This document shows, piece after piece, positions 55,958 through 64,000 of a stretch of 64,000 nucleotides of DNA. Source of the DNA: VXYL01 sp963422285 (GTDB lineage: Bacteria > Pseudomonadota > Gammaproteobacteria > Pseudomonadales > Azotimanducaceae). The position numbers and the translations under genes were made by a program. The notes below the pieces were generated by a model. That model saw nothing but the letters and a program-made list of their open reading frames with translations. It did no database searches and had not been told where the DNA came from. Each line of letters opens with the position of its first letter. Position 1 is the first letter of the stretch. The stretch is taken from NCBI GenBank assembly GCA_963422285.2, contig OY729419.2, positions 1,488,001-1,552,000 of the forward strand, written 5' to 3'.

Positions 55958-58333
55958 ATGGCGTCCGGCTTGCTGGCGGGGCTGCGCGTGGTGGAGATGG
56001 CGCATCCGCTGACGGAATACGCCGGCCTGGTGTGGGCTGGCCTCGGCGCCGAGGTGTGGCTGGTGGAACCGCCCGGCGGCACCCCCAGTCGCCGTCGCCA
56101 GCCTCGGGTTCCTGGTGCCGGCGAATCGCCGCGCGGTGCGGTGGCGTTCCTGGTGCGCAACGCCAACAAGAAGAGCGTGGTGGTCGATCCCAACGATCCG
56201 GAGCATGTCTCCCTGCTGCGCGGCCTGTGCCAGCGGGCGGACATGGTGTTCGACGCCGACGGGTCGCCGTTCCGCGCCCTGGGCGTGGCGACGCTGGCAC
56301 CGGCGGCAGTGACGATCACCAATCGCCAGCGGCTCGGCACATCTTCCATCGTCGGCTTCGCCGCCAGCGGCGGGCTGGCGTCCAGCGGCTGGCCGCATCA
56401 GCCGCCCTGCAACGCGCCGTCGTGGCTGGCGCTGGACGGCGCCGGCGTCTATGCCGCGGTGATGGGCATGGTCGCCCTTCTCGCCTATCGTCGGGGCGGC
56501 GGCGCAGTGCGATACGAGGTGCCCTACGAGGAAGCCGCGGTGGCGTCGATCACCCCCTGGACGCGAACCCTGCACGCCTACGGCATGCAGGCCGCTGGGC
56601 AGGGTACGCTTACCGCCCGGCTGGGTCCGGACGGCTTTCCCATCTACCAAGCCAAGGACGGATATGTGCGTGTGCTGGCCGCTACGCCGAAGCAGTGGCG
56701 GGCCTTCGTGGACCTGCTCGGCCGCCCCGATGAACTGGTGTCCGGGCCGTGGAGCGAGGGTCGGTTTCGGGCCGAGAACGCCGATGCGCTCAAGCTCTTT
56801 TGCGCCGACCTGATTCGCCAGCGCACTGTCGAGGAACTGTTCGCGGAAGGCCAGCGGCGCGGACTCACCATCTCGCCCGTATATTCCTTGCGGCGCTTCC
56901 GCGACGACCCCCATGTCCGCGCCCGGCAGATATTCACATCCGTCGAGGATCCCGAGTTCGGCGCAATGGAGATGCTGCGAGCGCCGGTGCGCCTGGAACC
57001 CGCCGAGCTGAACGCGACGGTAGCGCCGGCACCGGGATTAGGGGAGCACGACGAGCAAGCCCGCGCCGTGCTGGCGAAACCCGCCTCCGAGCCATCGACG
57101 GAGCGAGACCCCGGGTTCGACATCGATCAGCCGCTGGCCGGCCTGCGCATCCTGGAACTGGGCGTCGGCGCAGTGGTGCCGGAGGCCGCCTCCCTGCTGG
57201 CACTGCTTGGCGCGGAGGTCGTCAAGGTGGAGTCGCTGGCGCATGTGGACTTTCTGCGCCGCAACGGCCTCGCTGGTACCATGGACGTGAACAACAGCCC
57301 CACCTTCAATCAGTTGAATCTGGGCGTCCAGAGCGTCGCCATCGATCTCTCCCGTGCCGAAGGCGTGGGCCTGTTGCGGCAGTTGGCCGCCCGCTGCGAC
57401 ATCGTCATGGAGAACATGCGCGGCCCGATCGTCCGACGCTGGGGCTTGGACTACGAATCGGCTCGCGCCATCCGTCCCAACGTGATCTACCTCGGCAGCC
57501 AAGGCTTGGGCTGCGGCCCCTACGACGGCTACCAGACCTACGGCCCCAACTTGCAGACGTTCTCCGGCGTCACCCGCCAATGGTCGCACCCGGACGACCC
57601 GTTCCCGGTCGGCACCACGCTCAACCATCCCGACCACATCGCCGGCAAGCAGTCCCTGGTCGCCCTGCTCGGCGCGTTGCTGCAGCGACCCTCGGCCGGC
57701 TGCTTCATCGACGCCACCCAGGTGGAAACTGCGGCCTATCTGATCGGCGACTGCTACTTGGCGCAGCACTTCAGCGAGGACGACCTGGAGCCTGTGGGCA
57801 ACCGCAGCCCGGACATGGCGCCCCATGGCTGCTATCCCTGTGCGCCGGATGGGGAGAAGCAGCGCTGGCTGGCACTAGCCGTCGAAGACGACGACCAGTG
57901 GCTGCGCCTGCGGGACATGATTGGCGAGGCATGGGCCGACGAGCCAGCGCTTCGGGACTTGGCGGGAAGGCTCGCCAATGCCGCAACCCTGGACGACAAT
58001 CTAGCCCGGTGGAGCGTGGAACGTTCGGTAGCGGAAGTGGAAGGCCGTCTGCGCGATGCCGGGATTCCCGCCTCGCGAGTGGTTACCGGCGACGATATGG
58101 CCGCCAGCGAGGCCCCGTGCTCCCGGCGCGAGAGCTTCTTTCCCGCCGTCGGCCATCCCACTTCGGGAACGCGCCGCTACACCGCCGTACCGGTCTTGCG
58201 GGAAGGCCATCGGCCGGCCACGCGACGCCCGCCGCTGCTCGGCGAGCACACCGAGCAAGTGCTCTACGACCTGCTGGAGCTGCCGCCGGAAGACGTCCAC
58301 AGCCTAATGGCCGAGAAAATCGTTGGCCATTAG
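55958..58333 (+). CDS. Double CaiB/BaiF-type class III CoA-transferase
   Basis: The 791-residue protein is two CoA-transferase III domains in one chain. Domain 1 has GLRVVEMAHPLTEYAGL, then NANKKSVVVDPNDP and RRGGGAVRYEVPYEE. Domain 2 from about residue 390 has GLRILELGVGAVVPEAASLL, NNSPTFNQLNLGVQSVAIDL and ENMRGPIVRRWGLDYE. In single-domain members two subunits interlock; here both halves are fused. The first domain lacks the usual conserved Asp context, so one half may be catalytic and the other structural. The substrate, probably an organic acid or steroid acyl-CoA, is unknown. Confidence 0.87.
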   Translation: MASGLLAGLRVVEMAHPLTEYAGLVWAGLGAEVWLVEPPGGTPSRRRQPRVPGAGESPRGAVAFLVRNANKKSVVVDPNDPEHVSLLRGLCQRADMVFDADGSPFRALGVATLAPAAVTITNRQRLGTSSIVGFAASGGLASSGWPHQPPCNAPSWLALDGAGVYAAVMGMVALLAYRRGGGAVRYEVPYEEAAVASITPWTRTLHAYGMQAAGQGTLTARLGPDGFPIYQAKDGYVRVLAATPKQWRAFVDLLGRPDELVSGPWSEGRFRAENADALKLFCADLIRQRTVEELFAEGQRRGLTISPVYSLRRFRDDPHVRARQIFTSVEDPEFGAMEMLRAPVRLEPAELNATVAPAPGLGEHDEQARAVLAKPASEPSTERDPGFDIDQPLAGLRILELGVGAVVPEAASLLALLGAEVVKVESLAHVDFLRRNGLAGTMDVNNSPTFNQLNLGVQSVAIDLSRAEGVGLLRQLAARCDIVMENMRGPIVRRWGLDYESARAIRPNVIYLGSQGLGCGPYDGYQTYGPNLQTFSGVTRQWSHPDDPFPVGTTLNHPDHIAGKQSLVALLGALLQRPSAGCFIDATQVETAAYLIGDCYLAQHFSEDDLEPVGNRSPDMAPHGCYPCAPDGEKQRWLALAVEDDDQWLRLRDMIGEAWADEPALRDLAGRLANAATLDDNLARWSVERSVAEVEGRLRDAGIPASRVVTGDDMAASEAPCSRRESFFPAVGHPTSGTRRYTAVPVLREGHRPATRRPPLLGEHTEQVLYDLLELPPEDVHSLMAEKIVGH

Positions 58334-58886
58334 GCGGGTTTCTTGCGTCGTCCCTTCCTGACGGGATACAGGCGAAGCCCCGCTCTACGGAGCCAATGGC
58401 AAAACGCCTACGCTCGTCGCAACGCTACCCCTATCGTCGGAGTGCCCCGCCACACCCCGTTTCCTTTCGTGGTCTCGAACGGATGCGTTAGGCGTAGGCT
58501 GAAGATCAACGCTGGCTCAACTCCCGAAGGCTTGCTCGTGGTGCAGAATGGCTACAACCTCGCCGCCAATAGCGAGGAGACGAATCAGAACTTCAAGTGC
58601 GTCCCCTGGGCCGACGTGTCCGCTGCGCTGGCGCTGAAGCGAGAACAAACCGGGCAGCGGCCTGAATCTCGACGCTATAGTCGAGGGAGACGCCTGTGCA
58701 TGCGAGATACCCTTTGCACATCTCTGCGGGAGCCTGACTGTCTCCTCGGTCAGCCAGCCGTCGGCGTTGAAGCATACGTACCGGCTTCGGCTAGCCGCGC
58801 CAGCGGTTCAGGTCATCGTGGCGGCGCTCCTCCGATCGACGGCGTCTCCGCCCGGGTTTGCGCTGGGCGCAGCCGGGTGTCTAGGT
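58334..58886. other. 553-base region without a recognised gene
   Basis: CGCCTACGCT at 58409-58418 partly mirrors a GGCGTAGGCT near 58492-58501, suggesting another small inverted-repeat element. Open frames here (for example KINAGSTPEGLLVVQNGYNL on the plus strand) look eroded or random. I see no promoter or terminator. Confidence 0.4.
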
Positions 58887-59342
58887 TCAGCGCCTTTCGG
58901 ACTGTTTGGAGGCGTTGCGGTTCTTGGCAATGCCGGACTCCGCGCCGGGTCTGGCCGACCAGACGCGCTTGCGGGCAACGACAACGCGGATCGCCGTAGT
59001 GCCGACGTCGATGCGGCCGTACTGCGGGTATTTGGCCCGAAGCGCTGCCACCGCGCTTGCCGGAGTGGCGACGATCCGCGCGTCGCCGTCAATGCGCGTC
59101 CAGCGCAGCTTGGACCAATCCTCGAAGTAGTCGTCAATGAGCAGCGACACCAGCGGGTTGGATTCGATGTTTCGTACTCGCTTGAGCGGAGCGCCCGATT
59201 TGGGCTTGCCGTTGAGGGGGATGTAGATGGCGCCTGCGGCTTCCACGAACACCACCGGCACGAGGTGCGGCTGCGAGCCGTCCACGGTGGCGAGGCGCGC
59301 CACCGGCGAGCGACTGGCCCAGGGCGGCAGAACGGCGCTCAT
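58887..59342 (-). CDS. PPOX-fold (pyridoxamine-phosphate-oxidase-like) protein
   Basis: The 151-residue protein has the split-barrel PPOX layout: SPVARLATVDGSQPHLVPVV, IYIPLNGKPKSGAPLKRVRN, NPLVSLLIDDYFEDW and LRWTRIDGDARIV, typical of small flavin- or F420-binding oxidoreductases. Which cofactor it uses cannot be seen. It is the last gene of the four-gene operon with the epoxide hydrolase 22 bases upstream. It could reduce a product of that pathway or be a bystander. Confidence 0.82.
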   Translation of the reverse strand: MSAVLPPWASRSPVARLATVDGSQPHLVPVVFVEAAGAIYIPLNGKPKSGAPLKRVRNIESNPLVSLLIDDYFEDWSKLRWTRIDGDARIVATPASAVAALRAKYPQYGRIDVGTTAIRVVVARKRVWSARPGAESGIAKNRNASKQSERR

Positions 59343-59364
59343 GGCAGCGGCGCGCGCGGCGGCG

Positions 59365-60519
59365 TCAGCGCATGGTGGCGAAGCAGGCGCGAAGTTCGGC
59401 CACGAAGGCCTCCGGCTGCTCGCAGGCGGCGAAGTGGCCGCCGCTTTCCAGCACGTTGTAGTAGCGCAGGTCCTTGAAGCGAGTCTCCACCCAGCGCCTT
59501 GATGCCTTGAATATCTCCTTGGGGAAGATGCTGACGCCGGCGGGTACGGTGACGTCCTCCATAGCGCCGCGAGCGAAGCTCTCCCAGTACAGGCGGGCGG
59601 AAGACGCCGCCGACGCGGTAAGCCAGTAGAACATCACGTTGTCCAGCAACTCGTCGCGGCTGAGGACGTTCTCAGGGTGACTGCGGCCTTGAGGTCCGTC
59701 GCAGTCCATCCACTGGTAGAACTTCTCGACGATCCAGGCCGCCTGCCCCGCCGGCGAATCCACCAAGCCGTAGCCCAGGGTCTGCGGTCGCGTACTCTGC
59801 TGCTTGGAATAGCCGGAGTCCCAGTCCTGGTAGAACTTGCGCGCAGCCAGAGCGTCGCGTTCCAAGCTCGTGGGTTCGGCCTGCAGCTCGGGCGGCGGCG
59901 CCACCACCGGCATGTTGGTGTGTACGCCCATGCAGTGCGCAGGGTCCCCGGCGCCGATGGCGGCGGTGATGGCCGCGCCCCAGTCTCCGCCCTGGGCGAA
60001 GTAGCGATGGTAGCCCAGCCGCGCCATCAAGGTGTTCCATGCTCGGGCTACGCGCTCCACGCCCCAGCCGGTATGCGTCGGCTTGTCGGAGAACCCGTAG
60101 CCGGGGATGGTGGGCAGAACCAAGTGGAAAGCGTCCGCGTCGCCGCCGCCGTGGCGGGCGGGATCCGACAGCGGGCCGATGACTTTCAGGAACTCGACGA
60201 CCGAGCCCGGCCAGCCGTGGGTGACGATCAGGGGCGTGGCGTCCGCCACTGGCGAGCGCACATGCAGGAAGTGGATGCCAACGCCGTCGATCTCGGCCTT
60301 GAACTGCGGCAGTTCGTTCAGCTGCGTCTCGGTGGCACGCCAGTCGTATTCGTCGCGCCAGTACGCACACAGCTCGCGGACGTAGGCGAGGGGAATGCCC
60401 TGGCTCCAGTCGTCCACCGGCTCGGCGTCGGGAAAGCGCGTGTTAGCGAGCCGGGTTCGCAGGTCGTCCAGATCGGCTTCGGGAACCTCGATGCGGTAGG
60501 GTCGGATTTCGTCGCTCAT
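59365..60519 (-). CDS. Epoxide hydrolase (EHN-domain alpha/beta hydrolase)
   Basis: The 384-residue enzyme has an N-terminal EHN extension (IEVPEADLDDLRTRLANTRF and the DWSQGIPLAYVRELCAYW segment), the oxyanion motif HGWPGS (101-106), nucleophile Asp179 in GGDWGA and a catalytic His362 in SGGHFAA. Tyr residues in the lid are expected to hold the epoxide oxygen (TIPGYGFSDKP). It opens epoxides to vicinal diols. The start overlaps the stop of the quinoprotein gene (ATGA), and the halohydrin-dehalogenase-like gene is two genes upstream. This is the order expected for a haloalcohol-to-diol pathway. Confidence 0.92.
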   Translation of the reverse strand: MSDEIRPYRIEVPEADLDDLRTRLANTRFPDAEPVDDWSQGIPLAYVRELCAYWRDEYDWRATETQLNELPQFKAEIDGVGIHFLHVRSPVADATPLIVTHGWPGSVVEFLKVIGPLSDPARHGGGDADAFHLVLPTIPGYGFSDKPTHTGWGVERVARAWNTLMARLGYHRYFAQGGDWGAAITAAIGAGDPAHCMGVHTNMPVVAPPPELQAEPTSLERDALAARKFYQDWDSGYSKQQSTRPQTLGYGLVDSPAGQAAWIVEKFYQWMDCDGPQGRSHPENVLSRDELLDNVMFYWLTASAASSARLYWESFARGAMEDVTVPAGVSIFPKEIFKASRRWVETRFKDLRYYNVLESGGHFAACEQPEAFVAELRACFATMR

Positions 60520-62357
60520 GCCTCTCCCTTCGCGTTTGCCTCGTTCTGTTCCTCTTTCGCCAGCTCGAAAACCAGCAGCACGTTGCCCGGCATCTGGCCG
60601 AACATGTCGTAGCCGGATTGGACGATGACCAGATCGTCGACGGCGACGACGCCGGGGTTGTCGATGGCACCACCGTGGCCATCGATGCCGTTGACTGTAT
60701 CGAAAGCGCGGTTGGTGGCGAACTGCCAGCGAATGGCGCCATCTCGACGATCGAAGGCGAACAGCCGGCCGTCCAGGGCACCGGCCAGCACGGCGTCGCC
60801 AGCGATGCTCACGGCGGCCGAGAACGCGTACCGGAACGAGCAGTCGGGCCAGGGCGAAGCAGATGCTCGCGACGGTGTGCAGCCGCGCACTGCCGGATAG
60901 CCCCAGACGTCGGTGCCGTCGTCGATGTTCAGCGCCCAGACGCCCGGCCGGCGCTCGCCCTGGATGAACGGCGGGTCGGCGATGGGCACATAGACTTGAC
61001 TTGCATCCGCAGCGATTCCCCAATGCACGCCGCCGAGGGCGCTGCCGGGACCGATGCGCCGCTGCCACAGCAGGGCGCCGTCGTTGTCGGGATCCAAGGC
61101 GTAGACGCCCCCGGACTTCTGCCCGGCCAGCAGCACATCCTTGCCCGTGGCGTTGCTGGCGATGATGACGGAAGCGCCGAAGTCGAAGTCTGGGCCCTTC
61201 TCCTTCGGACAACTGGCCCCGCCCAGGCCAGGGCGTCCGCAGGCCATGTTGAAGGCGTCGTTCTCGGTGGCCTGGAAGTGCCATTGGATCGCTCCCGTGG
61301 CCAAGGAGAGGGCAACGATGGCGTCGGACAGCTCGGTTGCCGGCGACGACGTGTTCTCGCCAGTGCCGATGTAGAGTACGCCGCGCTTGGCGTCGATGGC
61401 CGGCGTGGTCCACACCGGGGCCCCGGAAGGCCCCCACATCTGTACGCCGAGCTCGTTCTTGTAGGTGGGCTTGGCGTCTTCGGTCATATGCGCGGTCCAC
61501 AGAATCTCGCCGGTAGCGGCGTTCAGCGCTCGCACGCCGCCGTGGGACTTGCAGCATTCGTAGTTCGGCTGCATGGCCAGCGCCACGCCGAAGGCGGAGA
61601 TCGGCACGAATAGCCGCTCGCCGTGCTGAATCGGCGCACCGGTGGTGGTGGAGGCGTCGAACAGCGCGACGCGCTGCTTCCAGAGCAGACGACCGGCGAC
61701 GGCATCCACAGCGTGGATGGAAGCGCCTTGGTCGCCCACGAACAGGGCCGGCCGATCGCCGGCGCGGCCGAGGGTGACGGCGGTTCGCAGCGGCGCTTCG
61801 GCACGGTAGATCCACTTGATGCAGCCGGTCTCCCGATCCAGCGCGAACAGACGGCCGGCAACGGTGGCCAGGAAGATGGTGTCGGCGCTGACCGCCGGCT
61901 GCGAGCGCATGGACGATACGTTGGGCACGCCGAACGCCCATTTCAGACGCAAGGCGCCGACATTGGCGGTGGCAATGGCAGTGTTGCGCTGCCAGCGGCC
62001 GTTGCCGTCGTCGAACCCCCAGCGGCCGATCTTCGCCGCCACCGCCACCATGCCGTCGCAGTAGGCGTCGGCGGGCATGAGCGACTCTTGATCCTCGGCC
62101 AGATGGCCCGCCAGCGTGGCCACTTGGCCGCGGCTCAGCCCTTGCGTGTATTGGCGCATCTTGCCGCGCAGTACCGCATGGCGCACGCGCATGGCATTCA
62201 TGCGGCGAATGGCCGCGGTATCGGGGATCTTGGCGTCCGCCGGCTTGTCGTGGCAGGCAGCGCAGCGCTCGGCGTAGTGCGCGGCCGGATCGGCCGTTGC
62301 CGCGCCAGAAACGCCCAGTGCCAGCGCCGCCAGTCCTATGTGCCAGCGGGCCGTCAT
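60516..62357 (-). CDS. Cytochrome-c-fused quinoprotein alcohol dehydrogenase
   Basis: The 613-residue periplasmic protein has a signal peptide (ALALGVSGAATA) and an N-terminal c-type haem, CAACH at residues 32-36. A PQQ-binding beta-propeller follows, with repeated blades (AVSADTIFLATVAGRLFALD, ATGEILWTAHM, DGRLFAFDRRDGAIRWQFA). The adjacent-Cys pair YECCKSH resembles the disulphide ring of PQQ enzymes but has a different spacing. The haem-N-terminal layout recalls polyvinyl-alcohol dehydrogenases. In context it could oxidise haloalcohols or the diols formed downstream. It overlaps the genes on both sides by ATGA. Confidence 0.87.
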   Translation of the reverse strand: MTARWHIGLAALALGVSGAATADPAAHYAERCAACHDKPADAKIPDTAAIRRMNAMRVRHAVLRGKMRQYTQGLSRGQVATLAGHLAEDQESLMPADAYCDGMVAVAAKIGRWGFDDGNGRWQRNTAIATANVGALRLKWAFGVPNVSSMRSQPAVSADTIFLATVAGRLFALDRETGCIKWIYRAEAPLRTAVTLGRAGDRPALFVGDQGASIHAVDAVAGRLLWKQRVALFDASTTTGAPIQHGERLFVPISAFGVALAMQPNYECCKSHGGVRALNAATGEILWTAHMTEDAKPTYKNELGVQMWGPSGAPVWTTPAIDAKRGVLYIGTGENTSSPATELSDAIVALSLATGAIQWHFQATENDAFNMACGRPGLGGASCPKEKGPDFDFGASVIIASNATGKDVLLAGQKSGGVYALDPDNDGALLWQRRIGPGSALGGVHWGIAADASQVYVPIADPPFIQGERRPGVWALNIDDGTDVWGYPAVRGCTPSRASASPWPDCSFRYAFSAAVSIAGDAVLAGALDGRLFAFDRRDGAIRWQFATNRAFDTVNGIDGHGGAIDNPGVVAVDDLVIVQSGYDMFGQMPGNVLLVFELAKEEQNEANAKGEA

Positions 62358-63037
62358 CGCTGCACCCAGCCGCCGGCGAAAGGGAAGGCCTGGCCGGCGA
62401 AGAAGTCGCACTCGCCGCTGGCCAGGAACAGCGCGAACATCGCATCCTCCCGAGCGGTGCCGAGACGCCCGGCCGGCACTTGGCGTTTCAGCGACGCCAC
62501 GAAGGATTCCTTGCGCATCAGTTCCGGCGGATAGTACTCCCGATTCTCGACGTAGTTCTGGGCGATGAGGTTCACCTGCACGTTGTGCGGGGCCACCTCC
62601 ACGCCCACCGCCTGCACATAGCCCACCTGCGCGGCCCGGGCGGCGGAGTAGGCGGCTACGGTCTTCAGGCCGCGCAAGGCCGTGGCGCTGCCGTAGACCA
62701 CGATCTTGCCGTCGCGACGCTCGATCATCTGCGGCAGCGTCGCCTGGGCGAGCCAGTGCAGCGGGTCCACCAGCAGGGCGAACGGCGTATGCCAGTCGTC
62801 GTCGGCGAGGCCGGCAACTTCGGTGCCGCTGAAGTTGGGCGAGGCGAGGTTGGCGACGAGCACGTCGATGCGTCCGCACTGGGCGACGAGGGCGCGGCAG
62901 GCTTCGGCGCTGCTGCATTTGCCGTCGTCGGCGATTACCTCCGCACCTTCCTCCCGGAACACCTCGACGGTGGCGGGTCCCATGTAGTCGCTGGCTTGGG
63001 TGACCAGTACGCGCTTGCCGAGCAGTCGATCCCCCAT
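62354..63037 (-). CDS. Halohydrin-dehalogenase-like SDR-fold protein
   Basis: The 227-residue protein looks like a short-chain dehydrogenase but lacks the cofactor glycine motif. In its place is T13-QASD-Y18-M-G20, the T-x4-(F/Y)-x-G pattern of halohydrin dehalogenases. The catalytic residues are Ser117, Tyr130 and Arg134 (S-x12-Y-x3-R; AAYSAARAA), with Arg instead of the SDR lysine. The halide-pocket region reads AQNYVENREYYPP, close to known members. These enzymes turn vicinal haloalcohols into epoxides and release halide, without NAD. The MGDRLLGK start follows a GAGAGGATG SD. It heads a four-gene operon with quinoprotein, epoxide hydrolase and PPOX genes. Confidence 0.85.
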   Translation of the reverse strand: MGDRLLGKRVLVTQASDYMGPATVEVFREEGAEVIADDGKCSSAEACRALVAQCGRIDVLVANLASPNFSGTEVAGLADDDWHTPFALLVDPLHWLAQATLPQMIERRDGKIVVYGSATALRGLKTVAAYSAARAAQVGYVQAVGVEVAPHNVQVNLIAQNYVENREYYPPELMRKESFVASLKRQVPAGRLGTAREDAMFALFLASGECDFFAGQAFPFAGGWVQR

Positions 63038-63138
63038 CGAACATCCTCTCGATCTCATGGGTACATAGTAAAGAATTGCAGCGCCCAATCGCCAGCGGCC
63101 TTGATGCACAATGTCCGCACCACCCTGGAGACTGAACC

Positions 63139-64000
63139 ATGCCCCTCGTCGACGCCATCGAAGCACACCGCCACGAGCTGACGCGCTGGCGGCGCGACCT
63201 GCATGCCCACCCGGAACTCGGCTTCGAGGAACAGCGCACTTCGGATTTCGTCGCCGCCAAGCTCGAAGAGTTCGGAGTGCAGGTGCATCGGGGAGTTGGC
63301 GGCACCGGCGTCGTCGGCGTGCTGCGGATGGGGAACGAGACCCGCGCGATCGGCCTGCGCGCGGACATGGACGCGCTGCCCATCGTCGAGGACAACGACT
63401 TCGCCCACCGCTCCCGACACGACGGGCGCATGCATGCTTGCGGCCACGACGGCCACACCACCATGCTGCTCGGCGCCGCCAAGTACTTGGCGGAGACGCG
63501 CAACTTCCGCGGCCAAGTCCACTTCATCTTCCAGCCTGCCGAGGAGGGCATCGGCGGTGCCCGGGCGATGATCGAGGACGGTCTGTTCCGCGACTTCCCG
63601 TGCGATTCGATCTTCGCCATGCACAACGCGCCCGGCATGCCGGTGGGCTGCTTCGGCGTCAAGGAAGGCGTAGTCGCTGCCGCCGGCGCGTTCTTCGACA
63701 TCGACATCAAAGGGCGAGGCGCCCATGGCGCCCACCCGGATCACAGCGTCGATCCCGTGGTGGCCGGTGCGCAGCTGGTGACGGCGCTGCAAAGCGTGGT
63801 GGCCCGCAACGTGCGCCCGGCCGAAGCGGCCGTGGTGTCGGTGACGCAGTTCCACGCCGGCGACGCCTACAACGTCATCCCCGCCACGGCTCGGCTGTCG
63901 GGCACCGTGCGGACGTTCAAGAAGTCCGTCATGACGACCATTCGGGAACGCCTGACCGATTTGGCGCACGGCGTAGCCGCCGGTTTCGGCGCCACGGCGG
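63139..64000 (+). CDS. M20-family amidohydrolase (hippurate/peptidase type), 5' part
   Basis: The first 287 codons are in the window and the gene runs off the right end. The start MPLVDAIEAHRHELTRWRRD matches the family. Metal ligands are visible in RADMDALP (Asp76), MHACGHDGH (Cys101, His103) and FQPAEEGIGG (Glu135/136). A GAHGAHPDHSVDPVVAG dimerisation segment begins. Members hydrolyse N-acyl amino acids such as hippurate or indoleacetyl conjugates. It diverges from the dehalogenase operon across 101 bases that should hold both promoters. Confidence 0.9.
   Translation, partial: MPLVDAIEAHRHELTRWRRDLHAHPELGFEEQRTSDFVAAKLEEFGVQVHRGVGGTGVVGVLRMGNETRAIGLRADMDALPIVEDNDFAHRSRHDGRMHACGHDGHTTMLLGAAKYLAETRNFRGQVHFIFQPAEEGIGGARAMIEDGLFRDFPCDSIFAMHNAPGMPVGCFGVKEGVVAAAGAFFDIDIKGRGAHGAHPDHSVDPVVAGAQLVTALQSVVARNVRPAEAAVVSVTQFHAGDAYNVIPATARLSGTVRTFKKSVMTTIRERLTDLAHGVAAGFGATA

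Noticed and set aside
62354..63037. Plain SDR oxidoreductase annotation for the first gene of the dehalogenase operon
   Set aside because: The nucleotide-binding TGxxxGxG and the YxxxK lysine are both absent, replaced exactly by the halohydrin dehalogenase patterns.

Overview
The window is GC-rich chromosomal DNA from a bacterium that looks like a gammaproteobacterium. The glmU-glmS pair, uvrD, aroA, galU, cnoX, glcDEF, class I glyoxalase and an RND efflux pair all point that way, but no rRNA or tRNA gene is present to fix the lineage. The gene content suggests an aerobic heterotroph that uses organic acids, alcohols and acyl-CoA substrates: CoA-transferase, acyl-CoA ligase and dehydrogenase, MaoC, two quinoproteins with c-type haems, a glycolate oxidase, and an orphan TRAP binding protein. 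The window is also full of decaying genes. At least eight are broken by in-frame stops or frameshifts, and several of these are relics of toxin-antitoxin or phage modules. This fits a genome under relaxed selection, for example in a host-associated or low-population-size lineage; that last point is inference.

Layout. 0-1.5 kb: a small palindromic element, a dead alpha/beta hydrolase and an orphan terminator. 1.6-6 kb: RND permease and membrane fusion protein (minus strand), with a short tandem duplication at the permease 3' end. 6.3-8.5 kb: outer-membrane barrel, glyoxalase I, dead proteasome-type peptidase. 8.6-11.2 kb: a translationally coupled CFA-type methyltransferase and DHCR24-like flavoprotein, the pair expected to make 10-methyl branched fatty acids. 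11.3-15.1 kb: cnoX, an AT-rich spacer with DnaA-box-like sites, a glutamine-synthetase-like ligase coupled to an amidotransferase, PspC and a small membrane protein. 15.4-19 kb: acyl-CoA ligase with one amber stop, a MITE-like repeat, dihydroorotase. 19.1-30.4 kb: coiled-coil membrane protein, glcDEF, lipoprotein quinoprotein, galU, glmU-glmS. 31.5-35.6 kb: uvrD coupled to a TRAP binding protein, then a dead DUF4143 ATPase. 35.7-41.9 kb: P-loop kinase, ankyrin protein, three genes of a Mu-like prophage remnant (one an ADP-ribosyltransferase fold), a second MITE copy, aroA and a small HTH protein. 42-55.5 kb: acyl-CoA dehydrogenase, a dead two-gene ImmA/IrrE module, an AlbA_2 regulator, esterase coupled to a TonB receptor, a ParS-RES toxin-antitoxin pair fused into one frame, MaoC, dead bioB, VapC relic, zeta-like ATPase. 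56-64 kb: a fused double CoA-transferase, then the four-gene minus-strand operon described next, then the start of an M20 amidohydrolase.

The most interesting system is the operon at 63037-58887. Its first gene looks like a short-chain dehydrogenase but carries the two signatures of halohydrin dehalogenases, T-x4-Y-x-G in place of the nucleotide-binding glycine motif and S-x12-Y-x3-R in place of YxxxK. It is followed, with ATGA overlaps, by a cytochrome-c-fused quinoprotein alcohol dehydrogenase and an epoxide hydrolase, and then by a PPOX-fold protein. Together these could turn vicinal haloalcohols into epoxides, diols and carbonyls. No step has been tested here; the assignment rests on motifs and gene order.

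Other points: bioB is dead, so biotin would have to come from elsewhere unless another copy exists. No PQQ biosynthesis genes are visible although two quinoproteins are present. No CRISPR array, rRNA or tRNA was seen.
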